A stretch of 64,000 bases of DNA from SZUA-592 sp041556555 (lineage in GTDB: Bacteria; Pseudomonadota; Gammaproteobacteria; Eutrophobiales; Eutrophobiaceae): the NCBI GenBank assembly GCA_041556555.1, contig JBFFIE010000002.1:82092-146091 (forward strand), read 5' to 3'. This document shows positions 43,510 through 52,080 of this stretch, in pieces. Each line of letters opens with the position of its first letter. Position 1 is the stretch's first letter. The translations under genes were made by a program, and so were the position numbers. Under the pieces are notes generated by a model. It was not told the origin of the DNA and searched no databases. It worked only from the letters and a program-made list of their open reading frames with translations.

Positions 43510-44592
43510 TCATCCAGTTTGATGCTGCCTTAATGCCCATGTTACATGTTCTCTGACTATTTCTGAGGCATGATTTTTTCTTGCATCTAATGACTTTATG
43601 ATAATATCGCTTGAGGGTGCGTTTCCCAGTGCCACGGCGATGTTCCTGAGCCAGCAGTCATACCCAATCCGGCGAATCGCCGAACCCTCCGTATTTTTAT
43701 AGAAGTCGTCTTTACTCCAGTTAAACAACTCGATGAGAGTCGCATTGTCCAGTCCATGCCGTACCCTGAAATCTTTTTCAACTGAATATCTTGCAAACTT
43801 GTTCCAGGGACAAATCAGTTGGCAGTCATCACAGCCATAGATGCGGTTGCCAATCATCTTGCGATACTTTTCCGGGATGGAACCGCGTAGCTCGATGGTC
43901 AGGTAGGATATACAGCGGCGCGCATCCAGTTCATACGGACCGATGATTGCATTGGTCGGGCAGATATCGATACAGGCCTGGCAGGTCCCGCAATGGTTTT
44001 TAGAGAAGGCCTTGTCAATGGGCAAGGGCAGATCGGTATAGAGTTCACCCAGGAAAAACCAGGAACCGGCCTTGGGGTTAATCAGGTTGGTGTGTTTTCC
44101 CAGCCAGCCAAGCCCGGCGTTGCGTGCCAGTGCCTTTTCAAGCACCGGGGCACTATCGACAAATGCGCGGTAACCAAACTTGCCAGTGGTGTTTTCAATA
44201 TGAATTGCGAGGGCCTGTAGTTTGTTGCGAATGATCTTATGGTAATCCCTGCCGGTGGCATAACGTGATACATAGGCCTTGACAGGATCGTTGAGTGTTT
44301 CTTGCGGATGGGTCGCATCAGCCGGCAGGTAATCCATTCGTACAGAAATAATGCGGATAGTACCGGGCAGTAGTGCTTCCGGCCTGCTGCGTTTTACACC
44401 ATGGCGTTCCATGTAGTCCATTTCGCCATGTCGGCCACTCTTCAGCCAGTTCAATAGATACGCTTCATCCTTATTCAGTGTGGTTGCAGTGATACCGAGT
44501 TGCTGAAAGCCCAGTGCTTTGCCTTTGCGCTTTATATCCTGAGCAAGATGGTTTAAATCAATGGTTGTCGTTGCGGGCTTCATTTCAAGCAA
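43510..44592 (-). CDS. queG: Epoxyqueuosine reductase
   Basis: Last step of queuosine synthesis: reduces epoxyqueuosine in tRNA with cobalamin and two [4Fe-4S] clusters. Cluster motifs CGTCQACIDICP and CDDCQLICPWN are both intact, with RCISYLTIE between them. 360 residues, standard. Its tRNA targets include Asn, Asp, His and Tyr tRNAs. Confidence 0.95.
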   Translation of the reverse strand: MLEMKPATTTIDLNHLAQDIKRKGKALGFQQLGITATTLNKDEAYLLNWLKSGRHGEMDYMERHGVKRSRPEALLPGTIRIISVRMDYLPADATHPQETLNDPVKAYVSRYATGRDYHKIIRNKLQALAIHIENTTGKFGYRAFVDSAPVLEKALARNAGLGWLGKHTNLINPKAGSWFFLGELYTDLPLPIDKAFSKNHCGTCQACIDICPTNAIIGPYELDARRCISYLTIELRGSIPEKYRKMIGNRIYGCDDCQLICPWNKFARYSVEKDFRVRHGLDNATLIELFNWSKDDFYKNTEGSAIRRIGYDCWLRNIAVALGNAPSSDIIIKSLDARKNHASEIVREHVTWALRQHQTG

Positions 44593-44732
44593 ATACCAGG
44601 TTTGTTATGCACAAATTAAGTGCCAGTCAGGCAGTTATGGTGCCGATTTTTCATATTTATTGGGGCATAAATATATAGGTTGTTGAAAAATATAGAAATA
44701 GATATTGGCACACATTATGCAATCTCATTATC

Positions 44733-44814
44733 AAGTCTTCTTCTGACGAGACTTACCGATTTTTCCTCAGCATCGGAGCTAACTTCAGGGCACTTCCCCA
44801 GTGCCCTTTTTTTT
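44733..44814 (+). ncRNA. Candidate three-hairpin small RNA with intrinsic terminator
   Basis: Within the 319-base gap between queG and the PerM-like gene are three consecutive perfect hairpins: AAGTCT/AGACTT (44733-44754, 10-base loop), CCGAT/ATCGG (44756-44776, 11-base loop) and GGGCAC/GTGCCC (44788-44806) followed by eight T. The loops are pyrimidine-rich (TCTTC, TTTTCCTC, TTCCCC), able to pair with GGAG-type ribosome binding sites. The promoter is uncertain: TTCATA-16-TATATA at 44650-44677 is one option. Alternatively only the last hairpin matters, as a terminator. The rest of the gap shows nothing else. Confidence 0.55.
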
Positions 44815-44911
44815 GACAGGGGAAAATATGCCCTAGTTTGCAAATCGCTCGCCTGCCACCATGGGCACAGGTTATCATGTGCGATCTACGACAAACATAA
44901 CAAGATCCCCG

Positions 44912-46000
44912 ATGTTTGATTTTCTCTCTGCATGGTACAAGCGCTATTTTACTGATCCGCAGGCCGCCCTCCTGTTTGTTCTTTTAATTCTGGGTTTCAT
45001 TATTATCCTGACCATGGGCAAAATGCTGGCCCCACTTATCGCAGCAATCATCATTGCCTATTTGCTTGAAGGTGGAATATACCGCCTGGAACAGAAGAAC
45101 ATGCCAAGAAAGATTGCAGTCTATATTATTTACCTGTTATTCCTCGCCTTTGTCTTCTTCCTGATATTGGGTCTTTTCCCCATCGTATCCCAGCAGCTGA
45201 GCCAGTTCTTCCAGGAAGTTCCACAAATGATCAATAATGGGCAGGATCTCCTGTTGCGGTTGCCTGAGCAATACCCGCAATACTTTTCACTGGAATTTGT
45301 CTCAACCATCATTACAGCCATAAGAACAGGGATGAGCGATCTGGGACAAGACGTATTGTCATTCTCCTTTGCCTCTATACCAGCAATTATCACCATACTG
45401 GTTTACCTGATTCTGGTGCCTCTGATGATTTTCTTTTTTCTGAAAGACAAGCACCAGATTCTTGATTGGTTAAGCCGTTTTTTGCCGTCCGAAAGGCAGC
45501 TGGTTACTGAGGTCTGGCGGGAAATGGATGCCCAGATTGGTAATTATGTCCGTGGCAAGTTTAATGAAATTCTAATCGTTGGTTGCGTGGCTTTTGTCAT
45601 GTTCCAGTTGATGGATCTTAATTATGCACCGCTGCTCGCAATCCTGGTCGGTCTCTCGGTGCTGATACCCTATATCGGAGCAGCGGTAATCACCTTGCCA
45701 ATTGCAGTGGTAGGGTATTTTCAGTGGGGCCTGGTAGCTGATTTTTACTGGTTGATTTTCTGGTATGCGGTGTTGCAGTTCCTTGATGGCAATGTGCTGG
45801 TGCCTATCCTGTTTTCCGACGCGGTCAACTTGCATCCGGTAGCAATTATATCGGCCATCCTGGTATTCGGCGGGCTATGGGGCTTCTGGGGTGTGTTTTT
45901 CGCAATTCCCCTGGCAACACTGGTGAAGGCATTGATCAATGTCTGGCCTACCACTGCTGATAAATCAGCAGACACTGCCGCACAGAGTGTAACGGATTAG
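44912..46000 (+). CDS. AI-2E family transporter (PerM-like)
   Basis: Polytopic membrane protein, 362 residues from the ATG at 44912, chosen because MFDFLSAWYKRYFTDPQAA is the usual N terminus; the frame upstream is unlikely coding. About eight helices, with the family segments VYLILVPLMIFFFLKDKHQILDWL split by a charged loop and ALLAILVGLSVLIPYIGAAV. Such proteins export small molecules or exchange ions; the substrate is unknown here. It overlaps the convergent PhoH-like gene by 4 bases. Confidence 0.88.
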   Translation: MFDFLSAWYKRYFTDPQAALLFVLLILGFIIILTMGKMLAPLIAAIIIAYLLEGGIYRLEQKNMPRKIAVYIIYLLFLAFVFFLILGLFPIVSQQLSQFFQEVPQMINNGQDLLLRLPEQYPQYFSLEFVSTIITAIRTGMSDLGQDVLSFSFASIPAIITILVYLILVPLMIFFFLKDKHQILDWLSRFLPSERQLVTEVWREMDAQIGNYVRGKFNEILIVGCVAFVMFQLMDLNYAPLLAILVGLSVLIPYIGAAVITLPIAVVGYFQWGLVADFYWLIFWYAVLQFLDGNVLVPILFSDAVNLHPVAIISAILVFGGLWGFWGVFFAIPLATLVKALINVWPTTADKSADTAAQSVTD

Positions 46001-47403
46001 AGGTGGTCACTGGCAAAATCGGCGAGGCGGGAACGCTCGCCGCGACGCAGGGTCACGTGACCACTGTATTCCCAAACCTTGGATCGATCGACAACATAAG
46101 TCAGCCCAGAGGTAGTCTCCGTCAGGTAAGGAGTATCGATCTGCGCGATGTTGCCCAGACAAATCATCTTGCTGTCAGGACCGACACGACTGATCAGGGT
46201 TTTCATTTGTTTTGACGTCAGATTCTGCGCCTCGTCAACAATGATGTAACGATTTAGAAATGTTCTGCCACGCATGAAATTCAGAGAGCGGATCTTGATG
46301 CGTTTGTTCAGAAGATCGGATGTTGCAGCGCGCCCCCATTCATTATGTTCCTCATGGTTTGTCAGCACTTCCAGATTGTCCAGCAAGGCACCCATCCAGG
46401 GAGCCATTTTTTCCTCTTCGGTCCCGGGCAGGAAACCTATGTCTTCACCTACCGGTACGGTGACGCGGGTAATGATGATTTCTCGGTAGTGCTTGGTCTC
46501 AAGCGTTTGTTGCAGACCGGCCGCCAGTGCCAGAAGGGTTTTGCCTGTTCCCGCCGCACCCAGTAGTGTAACCAGCTCCACATCAGGATCCATCAGCAGG
46601 TTGATGGCAAAATTCTGTTCCAGGTTGCGGGCATTAATACCCCAGATTGAGTTATGGCCAATACGGTAGTTGGTTGCTATCTTGAGCGTGGTGCTGCCAT
46701 CGTCCATATCATCGACCAGCGCTTCGAATGAATCCTCACCCCCGGTATGGAGGCACTGATGCGGGTAACAGTCTTTTACCGGTCTGTCTTCCAGCTTATA
46801 AAACGTGGTTTTGTTTTTTTGCCATGACGAGAGGTTGTTTGAATTGGCATCCCAGAAATCTGCAGGCAAGGTATTGATACCGGTATATAGCAAATCTGCA
46901 TCGTCCAGTACCTTGTCGTTGTAATAATCCTCAGTGTGAATACCCAGAATCCGGGCCTTGATGCGGAGGTTAATGTCCTTTGAAACCAGAGTAATAACCT
47001 TGTCGGGAAATTCCTTCTGTAATGACAGCGTGGTACCCAGTATCGAATTGTCTGCATTTTTCCCGGGCAGGGTTTCAGGCAAATGGTCAGCCATCAATTG
47101 TGTCTGTAAAAACAGGCAACCGTTCGGTTTGGGGCCGCCGTTGGTGTGGGTGACATTGCTGAGCCTCAAACCCTTGCTGATCTCGGCCGTATCAGCATCA
47201 CCAATTATTTGATCCAGGAACCGGCTGACCTGGCGAACATTGCGGGACACTTCGGAAAGACCTTTTTTGGCGGAGTCCAGCTCTTCGAGCACTACCATTG
47301 GCAGATAGATGTCATGTTCCTGAAAGCGGAACAGTGCGCCTGGATCATGCATCAGGACATTGGTATCGAGCAGGAATAGCCGCTCTAGGGCTTGGGACGT
47401 CAT
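45997..47403 (-). CDS. PIN-PhoH fusion ATPase (PhoH2-like)
   Basis: 468 residues. N-terminal PIN nuclease domain with acidic residues Asp13 (FLLDTNVL) and Glu in VVLEELD, and later DADLLYTG; C-terminal PhoH helicase-like ATPase with Walker A GAAGTGKT at 282-289 and Walker B IIVDEAQNLT. In mycobacteria such fusions (PhoH2) are RNA helicase-ribonucleases. The cellular role in gammaproteobacteria is not settled. Confidence 0.92.
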   Translation of the reverse strand: MTSQALERLFLLDTNVLMHDPGALFRFQEHDIYLPMVVLEELDSAKKGLSEVSRNVRQVSRFLDQIIGDADTAEISKGLRLSNVTHTNGGPKPNGCLFLQTQLMADHLPETLPGKNADNSILGTTLSLQKEFPDKVITLVSKDINLRIKARILGIHTEDYYNDKVLDDADLLYTGINTLPADFWDANSNNLSSWQKNKTTFYKLEDRPVKDCYPHQCLHTGGEDSFEALVDDMDDGSTTLKIATNYRIGHNSIWGINARNLEQNFAINLLMDPDVELVTLLGAAGTGKTLLALAAGLQQTLETKHYREIIITRVTVPVGEDIGFLPGTEEEKMAPWMGALLDNLEVLTNHEEHNEWGRAATSDLLNKRIKIRSLNFMRGRTFLNRYIIVDEAQNLTSKQMKTLISRVGPDSKMICLGNIAQIDTPYLTETTSGLTYVVDRSKVWEYSGHVTLRRGERSRLADFASDHL

Positions 47404-47413
47404 TCAGGTCAGA

Positions 47414-47881
47414 TTAGAGATTTTTTATGGCCTCGAGGACCTCATTAACATGCCCTTCAACCTTGACCTTGCGCCATTCCTTCGCAAGTATCCCTTTTTC
47501 ATTAATCAGAAATGTGCTGCGTTCAATCCCCCGCACTTTTTTGCCATACATGTTCTTGTCCTTGATAACATCAAACAAGTCGCAAAGTTCTTCATCACAG
47601 TCCGAGATCAATTCGAAAGGGAATTTCTGTTTGGTCTTGAAATTCTCATGTGATTTTAATGAATCCCTCGATACACCAAGGACAACGGTATTTCTGGCCC
47701 TGAATTTACGGATGTTATCCCGGAAGCCCTGACCTTCCAGGGTGCAGCCGGGGGTGCTGTCCTTGGGATAAAAATAAAGGACGACATTCTTGCCCTTGAA
47801 ATCTGATAGTTTGATGGTTTGGTCGCCTGTGGCGGGAAGTTTGAATTGCGGAACTTTGTTACCGACGCTGACTTTGCTCAT
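47414..47881 (-). CDS. bcp: Peroxiredoxin, Bcp/PrxQ type
   Basis: 155-residue thiol peroxidase. The peroxidatic cysteine is Cys46 in YPKDSTPGCTLEG. The resolving Cys usually found five residues on in E. coli Bcp is absent; instead ISDCDEELCDLF supplies cysteines in helix alpha-3, as in the PrxQ subtype whose partner lies there. Neighbour of gcvR-dapA, a conserved order. Confidence 0.93.
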   Translation of the reverse strand: MSKVSVGNKVPQFKLPATGDQTIKLSDFKGKNVVLYFYPKDSTPGCTLEGQGFRDNIRKFRARNTVVLGVSRDSLKSHENFKTKQKFPFELISDCDEELCDLFDVIKDKNMYGKKVRGIERSTFLINEKGILAKEWRKVKVEGHVNEVLEAIKNL

Positions 47882-47950
47882 TACTTGTTGTGATTTTGCA
47901 GAGATTAATAGTGAAACAATATCAGGGATAATGCATTTTGATAAGGGGTA

Positions 47951-48478
47951 TTATTTAACAGGTTCCATGATGGCATCAAGATTTAATTGATCACAAAAAT
48001 CAATAAAGTCACCACGAATGCCAGCGATGGAAATATCCGCGGGGATGTTGATGGTCATATGCATCGTGAACATCATGGCCCCGGTCAGGTTGGCCTTGTA
48101 GGTATTGGTATACAGGTCATGGATAACCAGTTTATTTTCCAGCATGAACTTCACAACGTCATGAACAATTCCCGCCTGATCAAAGGCGACGATCTCGATC
48201 GCATAAGGCATCATTTTGTTATTGGTACTGTGGGTGCTTGAACGGCGGCAGAGAATCGATAATTCAAGGCGCTGTTCCAGCCTCGGCAGGGAATTTTCAA
48301 ATTTCGCGATGGAATCCCAGCTGCCGGACAGCAGCATGTGCAGGCAAATGACCTCATTCAGCAAGGTGGATCGGCTTTGTTCGATGTTGCAGCCAGAGTC
48401 CTTGATGGCTGCAGTGAATTGCTTCAGGGCCTCGGGAGAGTTTAGTCCCAGGGCGGTGACGATGAGATGGCTGTTCAT
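47951..48478 (-). CDS. gcvR: Glycine cleavage repressor GcvR-like, two ACT domains
   Basis: 175 residues made of two ACT domains: LIVTALGLNSPEALKQFTAAI and YAIEIVAFDQAGIVHDVVKFM. In E. coli GcvR binds glycine and blocks the activator GcvA. No gcvA is in the window, while gcvH is at 2362. Standard position divergent from dapA. Confidence 0.88.
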   Translation of the reverse strand: MNSHLIVTALGLNSPEALKQFTAAIKDSGCNIEQSRSTLLNEVICLHMLLSGSWDSIAKFENSLPRLEQRLELSILCRRSSTHSTNNKMMPYAIEIVAFDQAGIVHDVVKFMLENKLVIHDLYTNTYKANLTGAMMFTMHMTINIPADISIAGIRGDFIDFCDQLNLDAIMEPVK

Positions 48479-48600
48479 GCTGGTTTTTGATCTGCGGGGT
48501 GGGATGTACCTCTGGATTCTGCTGTGTCATGCCCGGGAGGGCAAGCAATACCGGGATTTTGACTGAAAATATCCATTTTAGCCATCCCGGCGAGCTGGTG

Positions 48601-48671
48601 TATACTAGCCCCCCTGTCGGGGGACAGCAGTTCGCTGCCCGGTCGTCACCAGACCGGTAGCGGCTTTTTTT
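48601..48671 (+). promoter_or_regulatory. Structured leader with terminator-like hairpin upstream of dapA
   Basis: A -10 TATACT at 48601-48606 predicts a transcript from about 48613. It would fold as TGTC-GGGG-GACA (48615-48626), GCAG-TTCG-CTGC (48627-48638) and CCGGTC/GACCGG (48639-48657), ending TAGCGGC and seven T. The last stem can be extended by CGCT (48633-48636) pairing AGCG (48659-48662), which would disrupt the middle hairpin. It could be an attenuator, a terminator or a short RNA. The -35 element is poor. Confidence 0.5.
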
Positions 48672-48704
48672 ATTTCCAGAGTACAGAACAGAAGGGCTAA
48701 TTTG

Positions 48705-49592
48705 ATGTTTCGAGGCAGTATGGTGGCCATTGCCACACCGATGCGGGACGGGGTCGCGGCCGAATCACCGTTGGACATGGAGAGTCTTGAACGATTAATC
48801 GAATATCACATCAAAGAAAAGACCGAGGCAATCGTTGCAGTCGGCACGACCGGCGAGTCTGCGACCCTGGATGAAAAAGAGCACTGCGATGTCATCCGCG
48901 CTGTGGTAAAGATGGTTGGTGGGCGTATCCCGGTCATTGCCGGGACCGGTGCCAACTCCACAACGGAAGCCATTAGCCTGACACGTTGTGCCAAGGATGC
49001 CGGGGCCGATGCCTGCCTGCTGGTCACGCCATACTATAACAAGCCTACCCAGGAAGGCATGTATCAACACCACAAGGTTGTGGCTGAGGCTGTGGCAATT
49101 CCACAAATCCTTTACAACGTCCCCGGTCGTACGGCCTGTGACATGACGCCCGAGACTGTCGGACGTCTGGCGAGTGTACCGAATATCATCGGGATCAAAG
49201 AGGCAACGGCAGATCTGGCCCGCGTCGATCGGATACGTGAACTTTGTGGTAAAGATTTCATGCTGGTCAGCGGTGATGATGCAACCACTCGGGAGTTTAT
49301 TCTCAGAGGTGGAGACGGAGTCATTTCTGTCACTGCGAATGTTGCCCCCAGATCCATGCACGACATGGTGGAGCTGGCACTCAAGGGGGATAAGGAAGGA
49401 TCCAAGGCTATCGATGACAGGCTGGCAGGTCTGCACAAAAACCTGTTTGTTGAGGCCAATCCGATCCCCGTGAAATGGGCCCTGAATAAAATGGGTCTTA
49501 TTGATAAGGGTATACGTTTACCCATGACCTGGCTGTCTGAGCAATACGAAGGTACTGTCCTGGAGGCCATGAAGCAGGCCGGGGTCATTTAA
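48705..49592 (+). CDS. dapA: 4-hydroxy-tetrahydrodipicolinate synthase
   Basis: First committed step to lysine and diaminopimelate, condensing pyruvate with aspartate semialdehyde. Schiff-base Lys is in IIGIKEAT and the catalytic Tyr in LYNVPGRT; VGTTGESATL lies near the start. I use the ATG at 48705, preceded by GAAGGG, over the TTG one codon earlier. 295 residues. Followed by bamC as usual. Confidence 0.97.
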   Translation: MFRGSMVAIATPMRDGVAAESPLDMESLERLIEYHIKEKTEAIVAVGTTGESATLDEKEHCDVIRAVVKMVGGRIPVIAGTGANSTTEAISLTRCAKDAGADACLLVTPYYNKPTQEGMYQHHKVVAEAVAIPQILYNVPGRTACDMTPETVGRLASVPNIIGIKEATADLARVDRIRELCGKDFMLVSGDDATTREFILRGGDGVISVTANVAPRSMHDMVELALKGDKEGSKAIDDRLAGLHKNLFVEANPIPVKWALNKMGLIDKGIRLPMTWLSEQYEGTVLEAMKQAGVI

Positions 49593-49618
49593 ACCGGTTT
49601 AACCAGAGGTTTTTTTAG

Positions 49619-50662
49619 ATGTATTTGAGACACTGTTTACTGGTAGTTGTTGCCAGTTCGATGCTTGCCTCCTGCGGGCTTATCCCGGGAATGGATGATG
49701 TCGTGACGGATCGCCGTAAGGAATACCGCAAGAGTGAATCATTACCGGAACTGGAAATTCCACCGGATCTTACCCTTGAGGCAGACGTCGACCCCCTCTT
49801 GATTCCGGACGAGGAAATTACGACCTATTCGGAATACCAACGTCAGCGCGACCTGCGGAGCGGTGGCGCCACCGGTGGCAGTGAAGTGATCGACCTTGGC
49901 AGTGAGCAGGTCATTGTATTGTCCGGTGCCGCCCTGGATATTTGGCCACGGCTTCGTGAGTTCTGGTTGGAAAAGGGCTATAGCCTGTCACTGGATGACC
50001 CGGAACTGGGCGTCATGGAAACAGGCTGGCAGGAAACCGGGGGTGACGGAGTTACCGTCGGCCGTGGCAAGTTTATTCTTTTTACCGAGGCCGGATCCCA
50101 GGCCGATACCACCCGTGTGTATCTCTCCAGCGAAAGACAGGAGCGGCTGGCCTCATCGGGCGAGGGCGGCACTTGGCTTGATGTAACATCAGATACAGGC
50201 ATTGAAAGAGACTTGGCTGACCAATTGAACCGCTACTTCGGCGGCGGCAGTCTTACGGCCACCTCAGCTGGTGGTCGTAATCTACCCGCGCCCAGGGCCA
50301 CGGTCAGGGAACTGGGTAATGACCAGGTACTCTTGGAAATGCCAGATGACTACAGTACAGCCTGGCAGATTACAGGACGGGCTTTACGGCAACCCGGTTT
50401 TCTGATTAAAAGCGAGGATGAAACTAATGGGCTGTATAACATCCTGTTCTTCCCGAGCGAGGAAGAAGAAGGTTTCTTTTCCAAGTTAAAGTTTTGGGGA
50501 GATGACCAGGCTGACGGTGTCCCCTACCAACTTTCTATGGCGCCCTCGGGTGAGCGGGCAGAACTCACGGTCCTGGATGAGGATGGCGGACAGGTAGACC
50601 GGGACGAGGCCTCCCGGGTATTGCTGCTCCTGCAGGGTTATTACAACGGCCAGCGCCGCTAG
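49619..50662 (+). CDS. bamC: Outer-membrane assembly lipoprotein BamC
   Basis: Accessory lipoprotein of the BAM complex. Lipobox LASC with Cys19. After a linker rich in Glu and Pro (residues 30-90, the BamD-binding part in E. coli), two helix-grip domains follow: VIVLSGAALDIWPRLREFWLE and VLLEMPDDYSTAWQITGRAL. 347 residues, normal. Convergent with der. Confidence 0.9.
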   Translation: MYLRHCLLVVVASSMLASCGLIPGMDDVVTDRRKEYRKSESLPELEIPPDLTLEADVDPLLIPDEEITTYSEYQRQRDLRSGGATGGSEVIDLGSEQVIVLSGAALDIWPRLREFWLEKGYSLSLDDPELGVMETGWQETGGDGVTVGRGKFILFTEAGSQADTTRVYLSSERQERLASSGEGGTWLDVTSDTGIERDLADQLNRYFGGGSLTATSAGGRNLPAPRATVRELGNDQVLLEMPDDYSTAWQITGRALRQPGFLIKSEDETNGLYNILFFPSEEEEGFFSKLKFWGDDQADGVPYQLSMAPSGERAELTVLDEDGGQVDRDEASRVLLLLQGYYNGQRR

Positions 50663-50674
50663 CGAGCACCTGAT

Positions 50675-52066
50675 CTACCTGCGTTTTACCTGACGCAACA
50701 GCCGTTTGCGTTTTTGCTGCTGCCGCTTTGAGCGGGGATTTTTTCTGCCTTGGTAAGGGTTGTCGCCCTGCCTGAACTCAATAAATACCGGTGTTCCCAC
50801 GAGCTTGAGGGCCTTGCGGAAACTGTTGGCAAGGTAGCGGCGATAGGCTTCCGGGACATGGTCTGTTTGGTTGCCGTGGATGATCACCCGCAGGGGATTA
50901 TGTCCACCGAGGTGGGCATAACGTAACTTGATACGCCGACCGTGGACCAGTGGCGGCAGGTGTTGTTCGATACAGTCCTGCAGGATCCGGTTCAGCAGTG
51001 GTGTCGCAGGTTCTGCCTTGATGCATTTCCCGATCCGGTCAATCGTGACAAACAGATTGCCAACGCCACTGCCATGCAATGCCGAGATGTAATGCACACA
51101 GGCGTAATCAATGAACCCTAGCTTCCTGTCCAGCATGGATTTGGTACGCGTTCGTTCTTCCGGCGTCAGCCCGTCCCACTTGTTGACTGCTATGATCAGT
51201 GCCTTGCCGCTGTCGACAACCAGTCCGAGCAGGCTGGCGTCCTGCTCCGTGATACTGTCCTGGGCATCCACGACCAGGATGATGATCTCGGTCTCGTCGA
51301 TGGCCTGGAGGGATTTAATGACACTGATCTTTTCCACATGGTCATTGATCCGGGCACGCCGGCGAATGCCGGCTGTATCAATAAGAGTGTAGGGGGTGCC
51401 ATCCCTTTCAAAGGGAATCGAGATGCTGTCACGGGTGGTGCCCGGTTGATCAAACGTGATCATCCTGTCCTCACCCAGCATGCGGTTAACTAGGGTCGAC
51501 TTGCCGACATTCGGGCGCCCCAGCACAGCGATTCTCAGGCCCCGGGCCTGTTCCGTGGTTTCAGGCTTGGCAGGCAGTTCAGATAACAGGCCATCCATCA
51601 GCCCGGGGATACCGCTGCCCCGTTTGGCAGAAATGGCCTGCAGGTGCTCAAAACCCAGGGCATGGAATTCCGCCAGTGTTAGGTTTTTATCCAGGCCTTC
51701 ACATTTATTCACGGCAAGGAAGATACGCTTGCAGTTGCTTCGCAGGGTTCGGGCCAGATTCTGATCAGTGACTGTGAGTCCTTCGCGGCCATCTACCATC
51801 CATATCACGGCGTCGGCCTCTTGCGCCGCGGCCAATGACTGCAGGCCGATCACATCCGTTATCGGATTAGTGGTGGAGGCCTCCTCCAGTCCACCGGTAT
51901 CGATCAGAAGAAACGGGTGACCCTGCCAGTTGCCGATACCATACTGACGATCACGGGTAACACCGGGCTCATCGGCGACCAGTGCGCTGCGGCTGCCAGT
52001 GAGGTAATTAAAGAGAGTGGACTTACCAACGTTGGGCCTGCCAACGATGGCAATGACGGACTTCAT
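50675..52066 (-). CDS. der: Ribosome-assembly GTPase Der (EngA)
   Basis: Essential GTPase with two tandem G domains for 50S assembly. First P-loop GRPNVGKS at 9-16, second GRPNVGKSTL near 187, each with NKxD (VNKCEG, VNKWDG). A KH-like C-terminal domain ends in a basic tail (KNPRSKRQQQKRKRLLRQ). 463 residues. Starts 14 bases after bamB ends. Confidence 0.97.
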   Translation of the reverse strand: MKSVIAIVGRPNVGKSTLFNYLTGSRSALVADEPGVTRDRQYGIGNWQGHPFLLIDTGGLEEASTTNPITDVIGLQSLAAAQEADAVIWMVDGREGLTVTDQNLARTLRSNCKRIFLAVNKCEGLDKNLTLAEFHALGFEHLQAISAKRGSGIPGLMDGLLSELPAKPETTEQARGLRIAVLGRPNVGKSTLVNRMLGEDRMITFDQPGTTRDSISIPFERDGTPYTLIDTAGIRRRARINDHVEKISVIKSLQAIDETEIIILVVDAQDSITEQDASLLGLVVDSGKALIIAVNKWDGLTPEERTRTKSMLDRKLGFIDYACVHYISALHGSGVGNLFVTIDRIGKCIKAEPATPLLNRILQDCIEQHLPPLVHGRRIKLRYAHLGGHNPLRVIIHGNQTDHVPEAYRRYLANSFRKALKLVGTPVFIEFRQGDNPYQGRKNPRSKRQQQKRKRLLRQVKRR

Positions 52067-52080
52067 GCTACCCGGTGGTC

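Noticed and set aside
44680..44919. 79-codon frame before the PerM-like gene
   Set aside because: It covers the three-hairpin region and terminator, has no family features and would read through the T-run.
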